Below, piece after piece: positions 9,861 to 17,028 of a DNA stretch of 26,941 nucleotides. The translations under genes and the position numbers were made by a program. The stretch lies in contig JANYGE010000324.1 of NCBI GenBank assembly GCA_025362535.1, forward strand, positions 1-26,941. The letters are read 5' to 3'. Source of the stretch: Hyphomicrobiales bacterium. Lineage in GTDB: Bacteria; Pseudomonadota; Alphaproteobacteria; Rhizobiales; Aestuariivirgaceae. How positions within the stretch are numbered: the stretch's first letter is position 1; each line of letters opens with the position of its first letter. The notes beneath the pieces are model-generated. The model worked only from the letters and a program-made list of their open reading frames with translations. It did not search any database and was not told where the DNA came from.

Positions 9861-9975
9861 GTGTATAATCTTTTTGAATTGAGGCCGGGCAGGACGCGAG
9901 GCCAATAAGCGAAAGCCCGGTTTTCGAGCTTGCGAAATAGCTCATAGCAGGCCTCACACAGAAATGAAAGCAGTT

Positions 9976-10404
9976 TTAGGTAAAGGGTTTCACCACAACA
10001 CAAATGACAATCAAAATTAGCAGAGCTGTCGGTGCTTCATTTAAAATCCTGAAATAGCGCTCGCTCCGGCCACGCCATCCTCGCGCAAATTTCCCACAAT
10101 AGTTTTCAAGAAACCCATGGAAAACTACCAAGCCCAAAACACCACCCAACTTAACCTGAAGCCAGGTGTCACTCCAGGTAAAACCAGAAGCTGACACCAA
10201 ATAGCCGCCAGCAAGCAAAGCGACAACGCAGGCTGGCCGCATAATCGCCTTCAGCAAGCGCCGTTCCATCACTTTAAACAGCCGATCTGCCTCTGACCCA
10301 ACAGCCAACCGCGTGTGATAGACATAAAGCCTTGGCAAATAAAATAACCCGGCCATCCACGCCACCACAGCAACGATATGCAACACTTTAACCCACAGAA
10401 CCAT
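9976..10404 (-). CDS. hemJ: Protoporphyrinogen IX oxidase HemJ
   Basis: Oxygen-linked membrane enzyme thought to oxidise protoporphyrinogen IX in bacteria lacking HemG and HemY. The 142 residues carry about four hydrophobic segments (near 3-21, 52-70, 83-100, 121-141). Family features are LHI with conserved His9 (a proposed haem ligand), AWMAGLFYLPRLYVYH, and MERRLLKAIMRPA with a conserved Lys. I favour ATG 10404, whose first base is the last base of the hemE stop; a GTG at 10407 would add one residue. Adjacent hemE makes two haem-synthesis steps in one transcript, which supports the call over an unspecified CopD-like protein. Confidence 0.88.
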   Translation of the reverse strand: MVLWVKVLHIVAVVAWMAGLFYLPRLYVYHTRLAVGSEADRLFKVMERRLLKAIMRPACVVALLAGGYLVSASGFTWSDTWLQVKLGGVLGLVVFHGFLENYCGKFARGWRGRSERYFRILNEAPTALLILIVICVVVKPFT

Positions 10405-11438
10405 CACAGCTGCTCCGCATCATAGGCTCGAACATAATCAACCAGCTTTGCCACCATCGCAGGATCAACTTGCGGCGTGATACCATGGCCAAGATTAAAA
10501 ATATGCCGCGCCTTAGGCACACCTTGAAGCACCGCACCAACCGCAACTTTCAAAGCATCAGATGAACCTAGTAAGGCCGATGGGGCCAAGTTTCCTTGCA
10601 CAGCCATTTTATCAGGCAAAGACGCAAGAACCGCAGCAAGGCTGCAATCTTCCTCAATTCCAATAGCAGAAGCCGATGTACCCACAGCAACGGCGGAATG
10701 TTGCGAATTCACCCCACGGGCAAATACGATAATAGGAAATCCGGCATGAACTTCACGCACGGCATTCACAATTCGTTTAATTGGATCAATCACCAAACGT
10801 TTCTGTGCTGCCATCGGAACATCGCCAGCCCAACTGTCAAAAATCTGCAGCACCTCAGCTCCAGCCTTGATCTGCCCCAATAAATATAAAACGGAGGCCG
10901 CAATTATCTTCTCAACCAGTTGTCCATACCAAGCAGGATTTTCCAAGGCCACGGCTAAGGCCTGCTTACGATTTGAACTGCCACCTTCAATCATATAGCT
11001 TGCCACGGTCCAAGGCGCGCCACAAAACCCAATCAAGGTTTTTTTCTTGGCAAGGCCAGCCTTCACCAGCTCTACCGTCTGCCACACACTGGAAAATTCC
11101 GCGAAATCACCCACACTGCGCAACTGGTCCACATCTGAACTATTATGAACAGTTTGTAGAACCGGGCCCTCACCTTCCCTAAAATCCAAAGCCAAACCCA
11201 TCGCCTGCGGAACCACCAGAATATCCGAAAATAAAATCGCAGCATCAAAGTCATACCGGCGCAAAGGCTGCAAAGTAACTTCACAGGCCAATTCAGGATT
11301 ATAACAGAGCTTCAGAAAGCTTCCCGCCTTATCACGGACTGCGCGGTACTCAGGTAAATACCGTCCAGCCTGTCTCATCACCCATATCGGGCGACGTTCT
11401 GGGATACGACTTTGCAAAACATCGAGTAATGGTTTCAA
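10404..11438 (-). CDS. hemE: Uroporphyrinogen decarboxylase
   Basis: Removes four carboxyl groups from uroporphyrinogen III to give coproporphyrinogen III. The 344 residues carry PIWVMRQAGRYLPEYR (Arg22 and Arg26), the substrate-binding FSDILVVPQAMG with the key Asp72, GFCGAPWTVASYMIEGG, and C-terminal HIFNLGHGITPQ with its conserved His. The start must be TTG at 11438: no ATG or GTG lies in frame between the upstream TGA (11454-11456) and this codon, and the next Met is residue 21 inside the conserved motif. A purine-rich AAGAAG sits just upstream. It is transcribed away from the predicted origin, as in Caulobacter, where hemE borders Cori. Confidence 0.96.
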   Translation of the reverse strand: MKPLLDVLQSRIPERRPIWVMRQAGRYLPEYRAVRDKAGSFLKLCYNPELACEVTLQPLRRYDFDAAILFSDILVVPQAMGLALDFREGEGPVLQTVHNSSDVDQLRSVGDFAEFSSVWQTVELVKAGLAKKKTLIGFCGAPWTVASYMIEGGSSNRKQALAVALENPAWYGQLVEKIIAASVLYLLGQIKAGAEVLQIFDSWAGDVPMAAQKRLVIDPIKRIVNAVREVHAGFPIIVFARGVNSQHSAVAVGTSASAIGIEEDCSLAAVLASLPDKMAVQGNLAPSALLGSSDALKVAVGAVLQGVPKARHIFNLGHGITPQVDPAMVAKLVDYVRAYDAEQL

Positions 11439-11542
11439 ACTTCTTACACCTAATCAAATAAGAGATTTATATAGATTGTAGATTCTGTTGGACCGTGAAT
11501 AGCGGGCTTAAACTGAAAACCCGCTGCCTAAACTGGAAAAAC

Positions 11543-11551
11543 TGTGAATAA
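11543..11551 (-). promoter_or_regulatory. DnaA box (TTATTCACA)
   Basis: Reads TGTGAATAA on the plus strand, a 9/9 match to TTATNCACA on the minus strand. It sits at the edge of the A+T-rich tract, a sensible place for a box that helps melting. Confidence 0.7.
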
Positions 11552-11611
11552 ACATTTATCTTTTCCAACATTTAGATATTAATTCAATATTTACAATAAG
11601 TTAAAATAAAC
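11549..11611. other. A+T-rich tract, possible DNA unwinding element
   Basis: By hand count 53 of 63 bases are A or T, against roughly half in the surrounding genes. It directly follows the DnaA box at 11543. It also contains phased tetramers TTAA (11579), TTTA (11590) and TTAA (11601), each 11 bases apart, resembling degenerate CtrA half-sites. Confidence 0.5.
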
Positions 11612-11670
11612 AGAAGCAAAATGCATCTGCCCCCACTAAAATCAAATCACTACTATGCTTGGCGTAAATG

Positions 11671-11685
11671 TTAATAACATCTTAA
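11671..11685 (+). promoter_or_regulatory. CtrA-type binding site TTAA-N7-TTAA
   Basis: TTAATAACATCTTAA (followed by C) is a perfect match to the Caulobacter CtrA consensus TTAA-N7-TTAA(C). In Caulobacter such sites in Cori let phosphorylated CtrA block initiation. Position between the A+T tract and the second DnaA box makes the same role plausible. CtrA itself is not in this window. Confidence 0.6.
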
Positions 11686-11727
11686 CTTGTCAGTTCACAA
11701 CGCAACATCTCCGCAGAAATCAGAAAC

Positions 11728-11736
11728 TTATCCACA
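11728..11736 (+). promoter_or_regulatory. DnaA box (TTATCCACA)
   Basis: TTATCCACA is identical to the strongest E. coli DnaA boxes (R1/R4 type). It lies 15 bases in front of the maf start codon, so bound DnaA could also affect maf expression. Confidence 0.75.
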
Positions 11737-11751
11737 ATTCATCCCAAAGCC

Positions 11752-12342
11752 ATGCAAGCCCCACACCTTAGCCTGGCTTCGACCAGCACGATTCGCCAAG
11801 AGTTGCTCAAAAATGTGGGCCTCATCTTTACATGCCAAAAACCCACCATCGATGAAGAGCAGTTCAAAACAGAGAATAACCACCTTAGCCCACAAAATCT
11901 TGCTCTTGCGCTGGCGAAAGCTAAAGCTGCTTCTCTCCATTCAACATCAGACATTATAATCGGTGCCGATCAAACCTTGTCTTGTAATGGCCAGCTCTAC
12001 ACCAAAGCCAGAACTTTAGACGAAGCAAAACACCAGCTTCAATCCCTGCGCGGCCAAACCCACACCCTTCATTCCGCCATCGCCATAAGCCAAGCCGATC
12101 AAATTCTTTTTTCATCTGTCGATAGCGCACATCTCACCATGCGCCATTTTTCTGGTGGCTTCCTTGAAACCTATTTGCAAGACTGTGGTGCTGAAATTCT
12201 CCACGCGGTGGGCTGCTATCAATTTGAAAAACACGGAGCACAGCTCTTTGACAAAATTGAAGGGGATTATTTTACTATTCTTGGCTTGCCGCTTTTGCAA
12301 TGCCTTGCCTTTCTGCGCCAAATAAAGTTCTTAGGCACATGA
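11752..12342 (+). CDS. maf: Maf-family nucleoside triphosphate pyrophosphatase
   Basis: House-cleaning enzyme that hydrolyses non-canonical or modified nucleoside triphosphates. The 196 residues show LASTSTIRQELL (Ser/Arg substrate loop) near residue 8, IIGADQTLSCNG with the catalytic acid region, LRGQTHTLHSAIAI, and the C-terminal GCYQFEKHGAQLFDKIEGDYFTILGLPLLQ typical of Maf. Which substrate (m7GTP, dTTP/UTP or others) cannot be told. The start is ATG at 11752, right after the DnaA box. Its stop overlaps the aroE start. The coding strand is clearly C-rich rather than G-rich, unlike genes further right. In Caulobacter a ppsR-like gene lies between the origin and maf; it is absent here. Confidence 0.92.
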   Translation: MQAPHLSLASTSTIRQELLKNVGLIFTCQKPTIDEEQFKTENNHLSPQNLALALAKAKAASLHSTSDIIIGADQTLSCNGQLYTKARTLDEAKHQLQSLRGQTHTLHSAIAISQADQILFSSVDSAHLTMRHFSGGFLETYLQDCGAEILHAVGCYQFEKHGAQLFDKIEGDYFTILGLPLLQCLAFLRQIKFLGT

Positions 12343-13172
12343 AAAAATCCTGCGTCATCGGCTGGCCCATCGCTCATTCGAGGTCACCCCTTATCCATAA
12401 TCATTGGCTCGCCAAGCACAAAATAGCTGGGAGTTACGAGCGCGTTGCCGTCGAGCCACAACATCTCGAAAGCTTTCTCAAAAATCTTGCCGCGAATGGA
12501 TTTGTCGGCTGCAACGTCACTCTGCCTCACAAAGAAACCGCTTTAGCTGCGGTCGACCATTGTGACGAGAGTGTTAAAGCCATTGGGGCCTTAAATACGG
12601 TTTATGTCAGAAACTCTGAAACCTACGCCACCTCAACCGATGGCGAGGGCTTTCTACAAAATCTTCTGGCCCATGTTCCAGATTTTGATCCTGCTGGCAA
12701 AAACATTACACTATTAGGAGCAGGGGGCTCTGCTAAAGCCATCATCGAATGCTTGCTCCGCGCCAAGGTGAAATCTATTACGGTAGTGAATCGAACGTTT
12801 AGCCGTGCCCAAGATTTACAGAGAACCTTTGGTCCAAAAATTATCCCCGCAGATATTGTCAATTTGCACCTCAATTTATGTGATGTTCTGATTAACACCA
12901 CGTCGCAAGGCATGGCCGGTCAAGCTCCGCTTGAGATTGATTTGAGTTCATTGCCGACAGCAGCAATTGTCGCAGATATCGTCTATGTTCCGCTTATAAC
13001 CCCGTTTCTCAGGCAGGCCGAAGCCCGTGGCCACCGCACAGTTCCAGGCCTCGGCATGTTGCTCCATCAAGCCGTGCGCGGATTTGAACTGTGGTTTGGT
13101 GTGAAGCCAGAAGTCACTCCTGAGCTCTATGACCTCATTGCCCATGATATTGATCCGGATTTCAAACCATGA
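12339..13172 (+). CDS. aroE: Shikimate dehydrogenase (NADP+)
   Basis: Reduces 3-dehydroshikimate to shikimate in aromatic amino acid synthesis. The start is ATG at 12339 (MKKSCVIGWPIAHSRSP), overlapping the maf stop as ATGA; an in-frame ATG at 12300 would lie well inside maf. The 277 residues show the shikimate-binding SRSP (14-17), NVTLPHKE with catalytic Lys65, Asp101 in TDGEGF, the NADP loop GAGGSAKA (127-134) and the NRTFSRAQ segment that selects NADP. The C-terminal GLGMLLHQAVRGFELW is a family hallmark. It overlaps coaE by 4 bases. All catalytic residues I can check are present. Confidence 0.96.
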   Translation: MKKSCVIGWPIAHSRSPLIHNHWLAKHKIAGSYERVAVEPQHLESFLKNLAANGFVGCNVTLPHKETALAAVDHCDESVKAIGALNTVYVRNSETYATSTDGEGFLQNLLAHVPDFDPAGKNITLLGAGGSAKAIIECLLRAKVKSITVVNRTFSRAQDLQRTFGPKIIPADIVNLHLNLCDVLINTTSQGMAGQAPLEIDLSSLPTAAIVADIVYVPLITPFLRQAEARGHRTVPGLGMLLHQAVRGFELWFGVKPEVTPELYDLIAHDIDPDFKP

Positions 13173-13741
13173 TTATTGGTCTCACAGGCTCCATCGCCAC
13201 CGGCAAATCCGAGGTTGCAAAAATCCTCCGCACCCTCAACATTCCGGTTTTTGATGCCGATGCCACTGTTCATCAAATCTATGAGAATGGAACTGCCGCA
13301 CAGGCTTTAACTAAACTCTGTCCTGAAGCCATTACTGGAAAAATTGTGGACCGCAAGATCCTCAGCAAATTAGTAGCGCAAAACCCTGAGCTGCTAAAAT
13401 CAATCACCGCTATCATTCATCCTATCGTCCTTGAGGCGGAATTGAAATTTCGCGCAGCCCATTCAGAGGGTCTAGCCGTCATCGATTCGCCGCTTATCCT
13501 CGAAGCAGGCCGTGCCCGTGATATGGATCTCTTAATCGTCGTCTCCTCCATGCCCGCCATTCAAAAAGCCAGAGCTCTAGCGCGCCCCGGGATGACCCCA
13601 GAAAAATTTGAACTCATTACCTCAAAACAAATGCCCGATGATGAAAAGCGGGCTTGGGCTGATTATGTGATCGAAAATAATGGTACGCTTGAAGAATTAG
13701 CTGCAACCACCACATCCCTCATTGCCCATATCCGCGAATAG
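13169..13741 (+). CDS. coaE: Dephospho-CoA kinase
   Basis: Last step of coenzyme A synthesis, phosphorylating the 3' hydroxyl of dephospho-CoA. The P-loop GSIATGKS is at residues 7-14, followed by FDADATVHQIYENG (the DAD motif), HPIVLEAE and IDSPLILEAG, all in the usual order for the 190-200-residue family. The segment ISKQMPDDEKRAWADYVIENNG seen here as TSKQMPDDEKRAWADYVIENNG is characteristic. The ATG overlaps the aroE stop (ATGA), so translation is probably coupled. Ten bases separate it from dnaQ. Confidence 0.96.
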   Translation: MIIGLTGSIATGKSEVAKILRTLNIPVFDADATVHQIYENGTAAQALTKLCPEAITGKIVDRKILSKLVAQNPELLKSITAIIHPIVLEAELKFRAAHSEGLAVIDSPLILEAGRARDMDLLIVVSSMPAIQKARALARPGMTPEKFELITSKQMPDDEKRAWADYVIENNGTLEELAATTTSLIAHIRE

Positions 13742-13751
13742 GCCACATCCC

Positions 13752-14435
13752 ATGCGTGAAATCATCCTCGATACCGAAACCACCGGCCTTTCTCCAATCA
13801 CGGGAGATCGCCTCGTCGAAATTGGTGCGGTTGAATTGATCAACCACATCCCATCCGGCAAAACCTATCATGTCTATCTCAATCCCGAACGCGACATGCC
13901 CAAGGAAGCCGAAGCCGTTCATGGCCTGAGCGAAGCATTCCTTAAAGACAAACCCCTTTTCAAATCCATCGCTGCGGAATTTCTTGCGTTTATCGGAGAT
14001 GCACCTTTGATCATCCATAATGCAAGCTTCGATATGGGCTTCATCAATGTCGAGTTGGGGTCGATTGGCCGTGCCGCCATCCCGCCGTCGCAAGTGATCG
14101 ATACATTACAAATGGCCAGGCGATCGCACCCGATGGGGCCAAATAGTCTGGATGCGCTGTGCAGACGCTATGGCATTGATAATTCAAAACGTACCAAACA
14201 TGGTGCGCTGCTCGATGCTGAGCTTTTGGCGGAGGTTTATTTAGAGCTGATTGGCGGCAGGCAAACAGCTCTTATTTTGCAAGCCCAAACCAAAATCCGC
14301 AAAATCGAAATAGAAACGGTGCACCAAAATCTGCGTGAACGCCCCTCAACCTTGCCGGAACGATTGACGGATCAAGAGCAACAAGATCACCAAGCCCTTA
14401 TCGCTGGGCTTGGCGCTGAGTGTCTTTGGAATTAG
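13752..14435 (+). CDS. dnaQ: DNA polymerase III epsilon subunit (3'-5' proofreading exonuclease)
   Basis: Proofreading subunit of the replicase. I use ATG 13752 (MREIILDTETTGL, 227 residues), 10 bases after coaE; a start at 13722 would run inside coaE. All DEDDh residues are visible: Asp7 and Glu9 in LDTETTG, Asp94 in HNASFDMGF, and His150 with Asp155 in KHGALLDAELLAEVYLEL. The C-terminal part (about 170-227) is polar and should hold the tail that binds the polymerase alpha subunit. It ends 9 bases from the stop of secB on the opposite strand with no convincing terminator between them. Confidence 0.95.
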   Translation: MREIILDTETTGLSPITGDRLVEIGAVELINHIPSGKTYHVYLNPERDMPKEAEAVHGLSEAFLKDKPLFKSIAAEFLAFIGDAPLIIHNASFDMGFINVELGSIGRAAIPPSQVIDTLQMARRSHPMGPNSLDALCRRYGIDNSKRTKHGALLDAELLAEVYLELIGGRQTALILQAQTKIRKIEIETVHQNLRERPSTLPERLTDQEQQDHQALIAGLGAECLWN

Positions 14436-14444
14436 GCTTGGGAA

Positions 14445-15050
14445 CTAAGCTTGAGCAACAGCTTGTTGTTGCATACGCTTTTGATACATGCCAGCAAAAT
14501 CAATTGGATCCAACATCAAAGGTGGGAACCCACCATTGCGTGTGGCATCAGCCAAAATCTGCCTTGCAAACGGAAACAACATGCGCGGGCATTCAATCAG
14601 AACGGCGGGGTGCAATAGATTTTCTGGAAAATTTTCCAAGCGGAACATACCTGCATAAAGCAAATCTGCTGCAAAAATAACCTTGCCGTCAGAGGTGGCT
14701 TTGGCATCCAGATGCAACTCAACTTCAAAATCAGATGGGCCGAGATTGCGCGCATTCACATTCACGGAAATATTGATATCAGGTTGTTTTTGCTGTGGTG
14801 CCAAGGATAAAGGCGCATTTGGATTTTCAAAACTAAAATCCTTTAAATATTGTCCGAGAATTTTAAGCGAAGGTTGTTGACCAGGTTGTGGGGCTGGGGC
14901 TGTTAAGCGCGAGGTAGGAGCTTGCGCCACACTAACCACCGCAGGCTGAACATTTGCGACAGGGACTGGCTTGCGGGCCGTCCCGTTTGCAGGTTTTGCA
15001 GCAGCTTTGCGCGCAGGTGCTTTTGGAGCTGGTTTGATTGTCTTTGCCAT
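14445..15050 (-). CDS. secB: Export chaperone SecB with a long basic, Ala/Pro-rich N-terminal tail
   Basis: Cytoplasmic tetrameric chaperone that keeps precursor proteins unfolded and passes them to SecA. The SecB fold runs from about residue 61: LKILGQYLKDFSFENPNAP, DINISVNVNARNL, FEVELHLDAKA, and the strongly conserved LLHPAVLIECPRMLFPFARQILADATRNGGFPPLMLDPIDF. The first 60 residues are unusual: low complexity, rich in Ala, Pro and Lys/Arg, where typical SecB has 10-25 residues. I choose ATG 15050 (MAKTIKPAPK); an in-frame ATG at 15128 would add 26 residues without family character. It is divergent from timA, sharing a 164-base promoter region. Confidence 0.94.
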   Translation of the reverse strand: MAKTIKPAPKAPARKAAAKPANGTARKPVPVANVQPAVVSVAQAPTSRLTAPAPQPGQQPSLKILGQYLKDFSFENPNAPLSLAPQQKQPDINISVNVNARNLGPSDFEVELHLDAKATSDGKVIFAADLLYAGMFRLENFPENLLHPAVLIECPRMLFPFARQILADATRNGGFPPLMLDPIDFAGMYQKRMQQQAVAQA

Positions 15051-15142
15051 TTTTGCCTCGTCTGATATGTGTTTCCGCCAAAACGGAACTTCAGATTTCC
15101 AGCTAACATGAAGACCAGTGAGCCGCAAGTGATCTGCATGGC

Positions 15143-15160
15143 AGTCAACTCTTAGTCAAC
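15143..15160. repeat. Tandem direct repeat AGTCAAC-N4-AGTCAAC in the secB-timA gap
   Basis: Two perfect 7-base copies, at 15143-15149 and 15154-15160, start 11 bases apart, about one helical turn. They lie directly upstream of the proposed timA -35 box. This is the usual geometry of a head-to-tail dimer site for an OmpR/PhoB-type regulator. The regulator is unknown. Confidence 0.45.
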
Positions 15161-15162
15161 CC

Positions 15163-15191
15163 TTGGGATCATTCGGTTTTATGCCTATATT
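15163..15191 (+). promoter_or_regulatory. Putative sigma-70 promoter for timA-mltA-smr-XRE
   Basis: TTGGGA (15163-15168), a 17-base spacer, then TATATT (15186-15191). It matches the -35 consensus at 4/6 and the -10 at 5/6 with ideal spacing. Transcription would start near 15198, giving a short leader before the timA ATG at 15215. The -10 box lies within an inverted repeat ATGCCT-N8-AGGCAT (15181-15200). Confidence 0.45.
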
Positions 15192-15214
15192 GAGAGGCAT
15201 AGCGTTAGAGAAGG

Positions 15215-15889
15215 ATGATAAGTTTGAATTTTGATCCCACAAATCTGGTCTTGATTGTTGCGGCAGTCTTGGTGTTTTGGAAATTGAAATCCGTGCTCGG
15301 CCAGCGCACTGGCTTTGAGCGCCCGCCAACTATGCCAATTGCCAGAGTGGACCCAAACTCAAATGTCATCGATCTCAAACCAAATCCACCAAAATCTGAA
15401 CCGATCTGGAAAGACTATGCCGAAGAAAATTCTCCGCTCGCCAAAGGTCTGGAATCAATTGCCAGTGCTCAGAAAGATTTCAACGTGGCTGAATTCTTAG
15501 ACGGCGCAAAATCTGCCTATGAAATGATTCTGTCTGATTTTGCCAAAGGCGATAAGCCTGCTTTGAAATCATTACTGAGCCCCCCTGTCTACGAAACTTT
15601 TGTATCGGCCATTGATCTCCACAACGCCAACGGGGAAACCAAGGTGTTTAAGTTTGTCGGTTTTAAAGCCACGAAAATACTCAACGCCGCGATGAATGAA
15701 AAACGCGCCGCCATTCAAGTGGAGTTCAATAGTGAACTGATCAATGCAACATTGGATAAATCGGGCAAGACCATCGCTGGTGATGAAAAGGCTGTTGTTG
15801 AAACAATTGAAACCTGGACCTTTGAACGTGATGTTTCCTCGCGCGATCCCAATTGGAAATTGGTCGCCACCAGCGATGTAGTTGAATGA
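15215..15889 (+). CDS. Tim44/TimA-family inner-membrane protein
   Basis: Tim44-domain proteins of alphaproteobacteria resemble the mitochondrial import-motor tether; the bacterial function is not settled. The 224 residues begin with a short periplasmic or membrane-proximal stretch, then one membrane helix near 10-24 (LVLIVAAVLVFWKL), a Pro-rich linker, and a Tim44-like domain from about residue 70 (FLDGAKSAYEMILSDFAKGD; LKSLLSPPVYETF; AIQVEFNSELIN; VETWTFERDVSSRDPNWKLVAT). The ATG at 15215 has a good AGAAGG ribosome site. The position between secB and mltA is conserved in this bacterial group and supports the family call. It overlaps mltA by 4 bases. Confidence 0.85.
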   Translation: MISLNFDPTNLVLIVAAVLVFWKLKSVLGQRTGFERPPTMPIARVDPNSNVIDLKPNPPKSEPIWKDYAEENSPLAKGLESIASAQKDFNVAEFLDGAKSAYEMILSDFAKGDKPALKSLLSPPVYETFVSAIDLHNANGETKVFKFVGFKATKILNAAMNEKRAAIQVEFNSELINATLDKSGKTIAGDEKAVVETIETWTFERDVSSRDPNWKLVATSDVVE

Positions 15890-17028
15890 GGCATTATCTG
15901 TGTTCAATTTTTATTTTTATCAGCGCTGGCCAACTTCAAGCGGAACCAAAAATGTTTGAACCTATTTCAATAGTCTCTCTGCCCGGCTGGCAGCATGATG
16001 ATCACAAGAAAGCGCTAGAAACCTTTCAGCGCTCCTGCCAAGAGATTCTGACCACAGCACATGGTTTCAAACGTCTCGCCAAATTTGGTGGTGAGTTACA
16101 AGATTGGAAAACCCTTTGCGAAGCCGCCCTAAAAACCCAATCTGCCAAAGCATTTTTCGAAACCAACTTCGCAGCCTTTAAAATTTATGATCCGGATCGC
16201 CCACAAGGGCTCTTCACCGGTTATTATGAGCCAGAAGCCGAAGGCAGTCTCACCAAGACAGCCCAATACCAAGTGCCAGTCTATAATAAACCTCAAGACC
16301 TTATTGCCCTCAGCAAAGCCGATCAGACCAAAACGGGCCTTGCTTATGGCAGGCTTATTAACGGAGCCGCTGAACCCTATTTCACCCGCAAAGATATTGA
16401 ACAAGGGGCACTGTCAAATCGCGGTCTTGAAATCGTCTGGCTAAAAAGCTGGGTCGATGCGTTCTTCATTCATATACAAGGTTCAGGCCGCGTGAAGCTG
16501 CCGGATGGCAAAATTATCCGCCTCGCCTATGCCGCCAAAACTGGTCAGCCCTATACAGGCATCGGTCATGTGCTTTTGGAAAAAAATATTGGCACCAAAG
16601 AAACCATGTCCATGGAATTTTTGCGTGGCTGGATGAAAACCCATCCAGCAGAGGCGCGCGAGCTCATGTGGAATAATAAGTCCTATATTTTCTTTCGCCA
16701 AATTGAAGTGCCAACGGCTGATCTCGGCGCCTTGGGCGCGCAGCAAGTGAACCTCACGCCCTTGCGCAGCCTGGCCGTTGACCGTTCGATCTGGATGTTC
16801 GGCACACCCATGTGGATCGACACCACCACACCACCAGAAGCAGGCTCGAAACACTTTCAACATCTTATGATCGCTCAAGACACCGGCACTGCCATCAAGG
16901 GTCATGTGCGGGGTGATGTCTATTGGGGATGGGGAGACGAAGCCAGCTTCAACGCTGGACATATGAAGAGTGCAGGCACCATGGTGGTTCTTTTGCCTAA
17001 ACCCGTCGCGGCGCGCTTAAAGCTATGA
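15886..17028 (+). CDS. mltA: Membrane-bound lytic murein transglycosylase A
   Basis: Cleaves the glycan strands of peptidoglycan, forming 1,6-anhydro ends. The 380 residues begin with a hydrophobic signal sequence ending near residue 19 (LQA/EP). The segment before it has a Cys at 6 but no proper lipobox, so it looks like an ordinary secreted form rather than the lipoprotein found in E. coli. MltA-domain motifs include LFTGYYEP (109-116) and FFIHIQGSGRVKLPDG; the C-terminal 3D domain has IAQDTGTAIKGHVRGDVYWGWG, with the catalytic Asp probably residue 332. The start overlaps the timA stop (ATGA) and the end overlaps smr, so expression is coupled. Confidence 0.93.
   Translation: MRHYLCSIFIFISAGQLQAEPKMFEPISIVSLPGWQHDDHKKALETFQRSCQEILTTAHGFKRLAKFGGELQDWKTLCEAALKTQSAKAFFETNFAAFKIYDPDRPQGLFTGYYEPEAEGSLTKTAQYQVPVYNKPQDLIALSKADQTKTGLAYGRLINGAAEPYFTRKDIEQGALSNRGLEIVWLKSWVDAFFIHIQGSGRVKLPDGKIIRLAYAAKTGQPYTGIGHVLLEKNIGTKETMSMEFLRGWMKTHPAEARELMWNNKSYIFFRQIEVPTADLGALGAQQVNLTPLRSLAVDRSIWMFGTPMWIDTTTPPEAGSKHFQHLMIAQDTGTAIKGHVRGDVYWGWGDEASFNAGHMKSAGTMVVLLPKPVAARLKL

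Larger units (their letters stand above)
11439..11751. other. oriC: Predicted chromosomal replication origin region (oriC), hemE/maf gap
   Basis: This 313-base gap holds no gene. It separates hemE (-) from maf (+), and genes on either side diverge from it. It contains two perfect DnaA boxes (TTATNCACA) at 11543 and 11728, a weaker one at 11494-11502 (CTATTCACG on the minus strand), an 84% A+T tract at 11549-11611, a TTAA-N7-TTAA CtrA-type site at 11671, and one GANTC methylation motif at 11481. In Caulobacter and Rickettsia the origin lies beside hemE, and in rhizobia near it, so location and motifs agree. Few DnaA boxes are visible and base skew does not switch cleanly here, which lowers certainty. 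Confidence 0.72.

Noticed and set aside
11640..11652. IHF site AATCAAATCACTA in the origin
   Set aside because: One mismatch in the required TTR half, and such near matches are common in A+T-rich sequence.
15143..15185. secB promoter on the minus strand using TTGACT boxes of the direct repeat
   Set aside because: Neither TTGACT has a good -10 at 16-18 bases, so I kept the repeat as an operator only.
16483..16962. Minus-strand frame of 159 codons
   Set aside because: Antisense to the MltA catalytic domain; no recognisable protein features.
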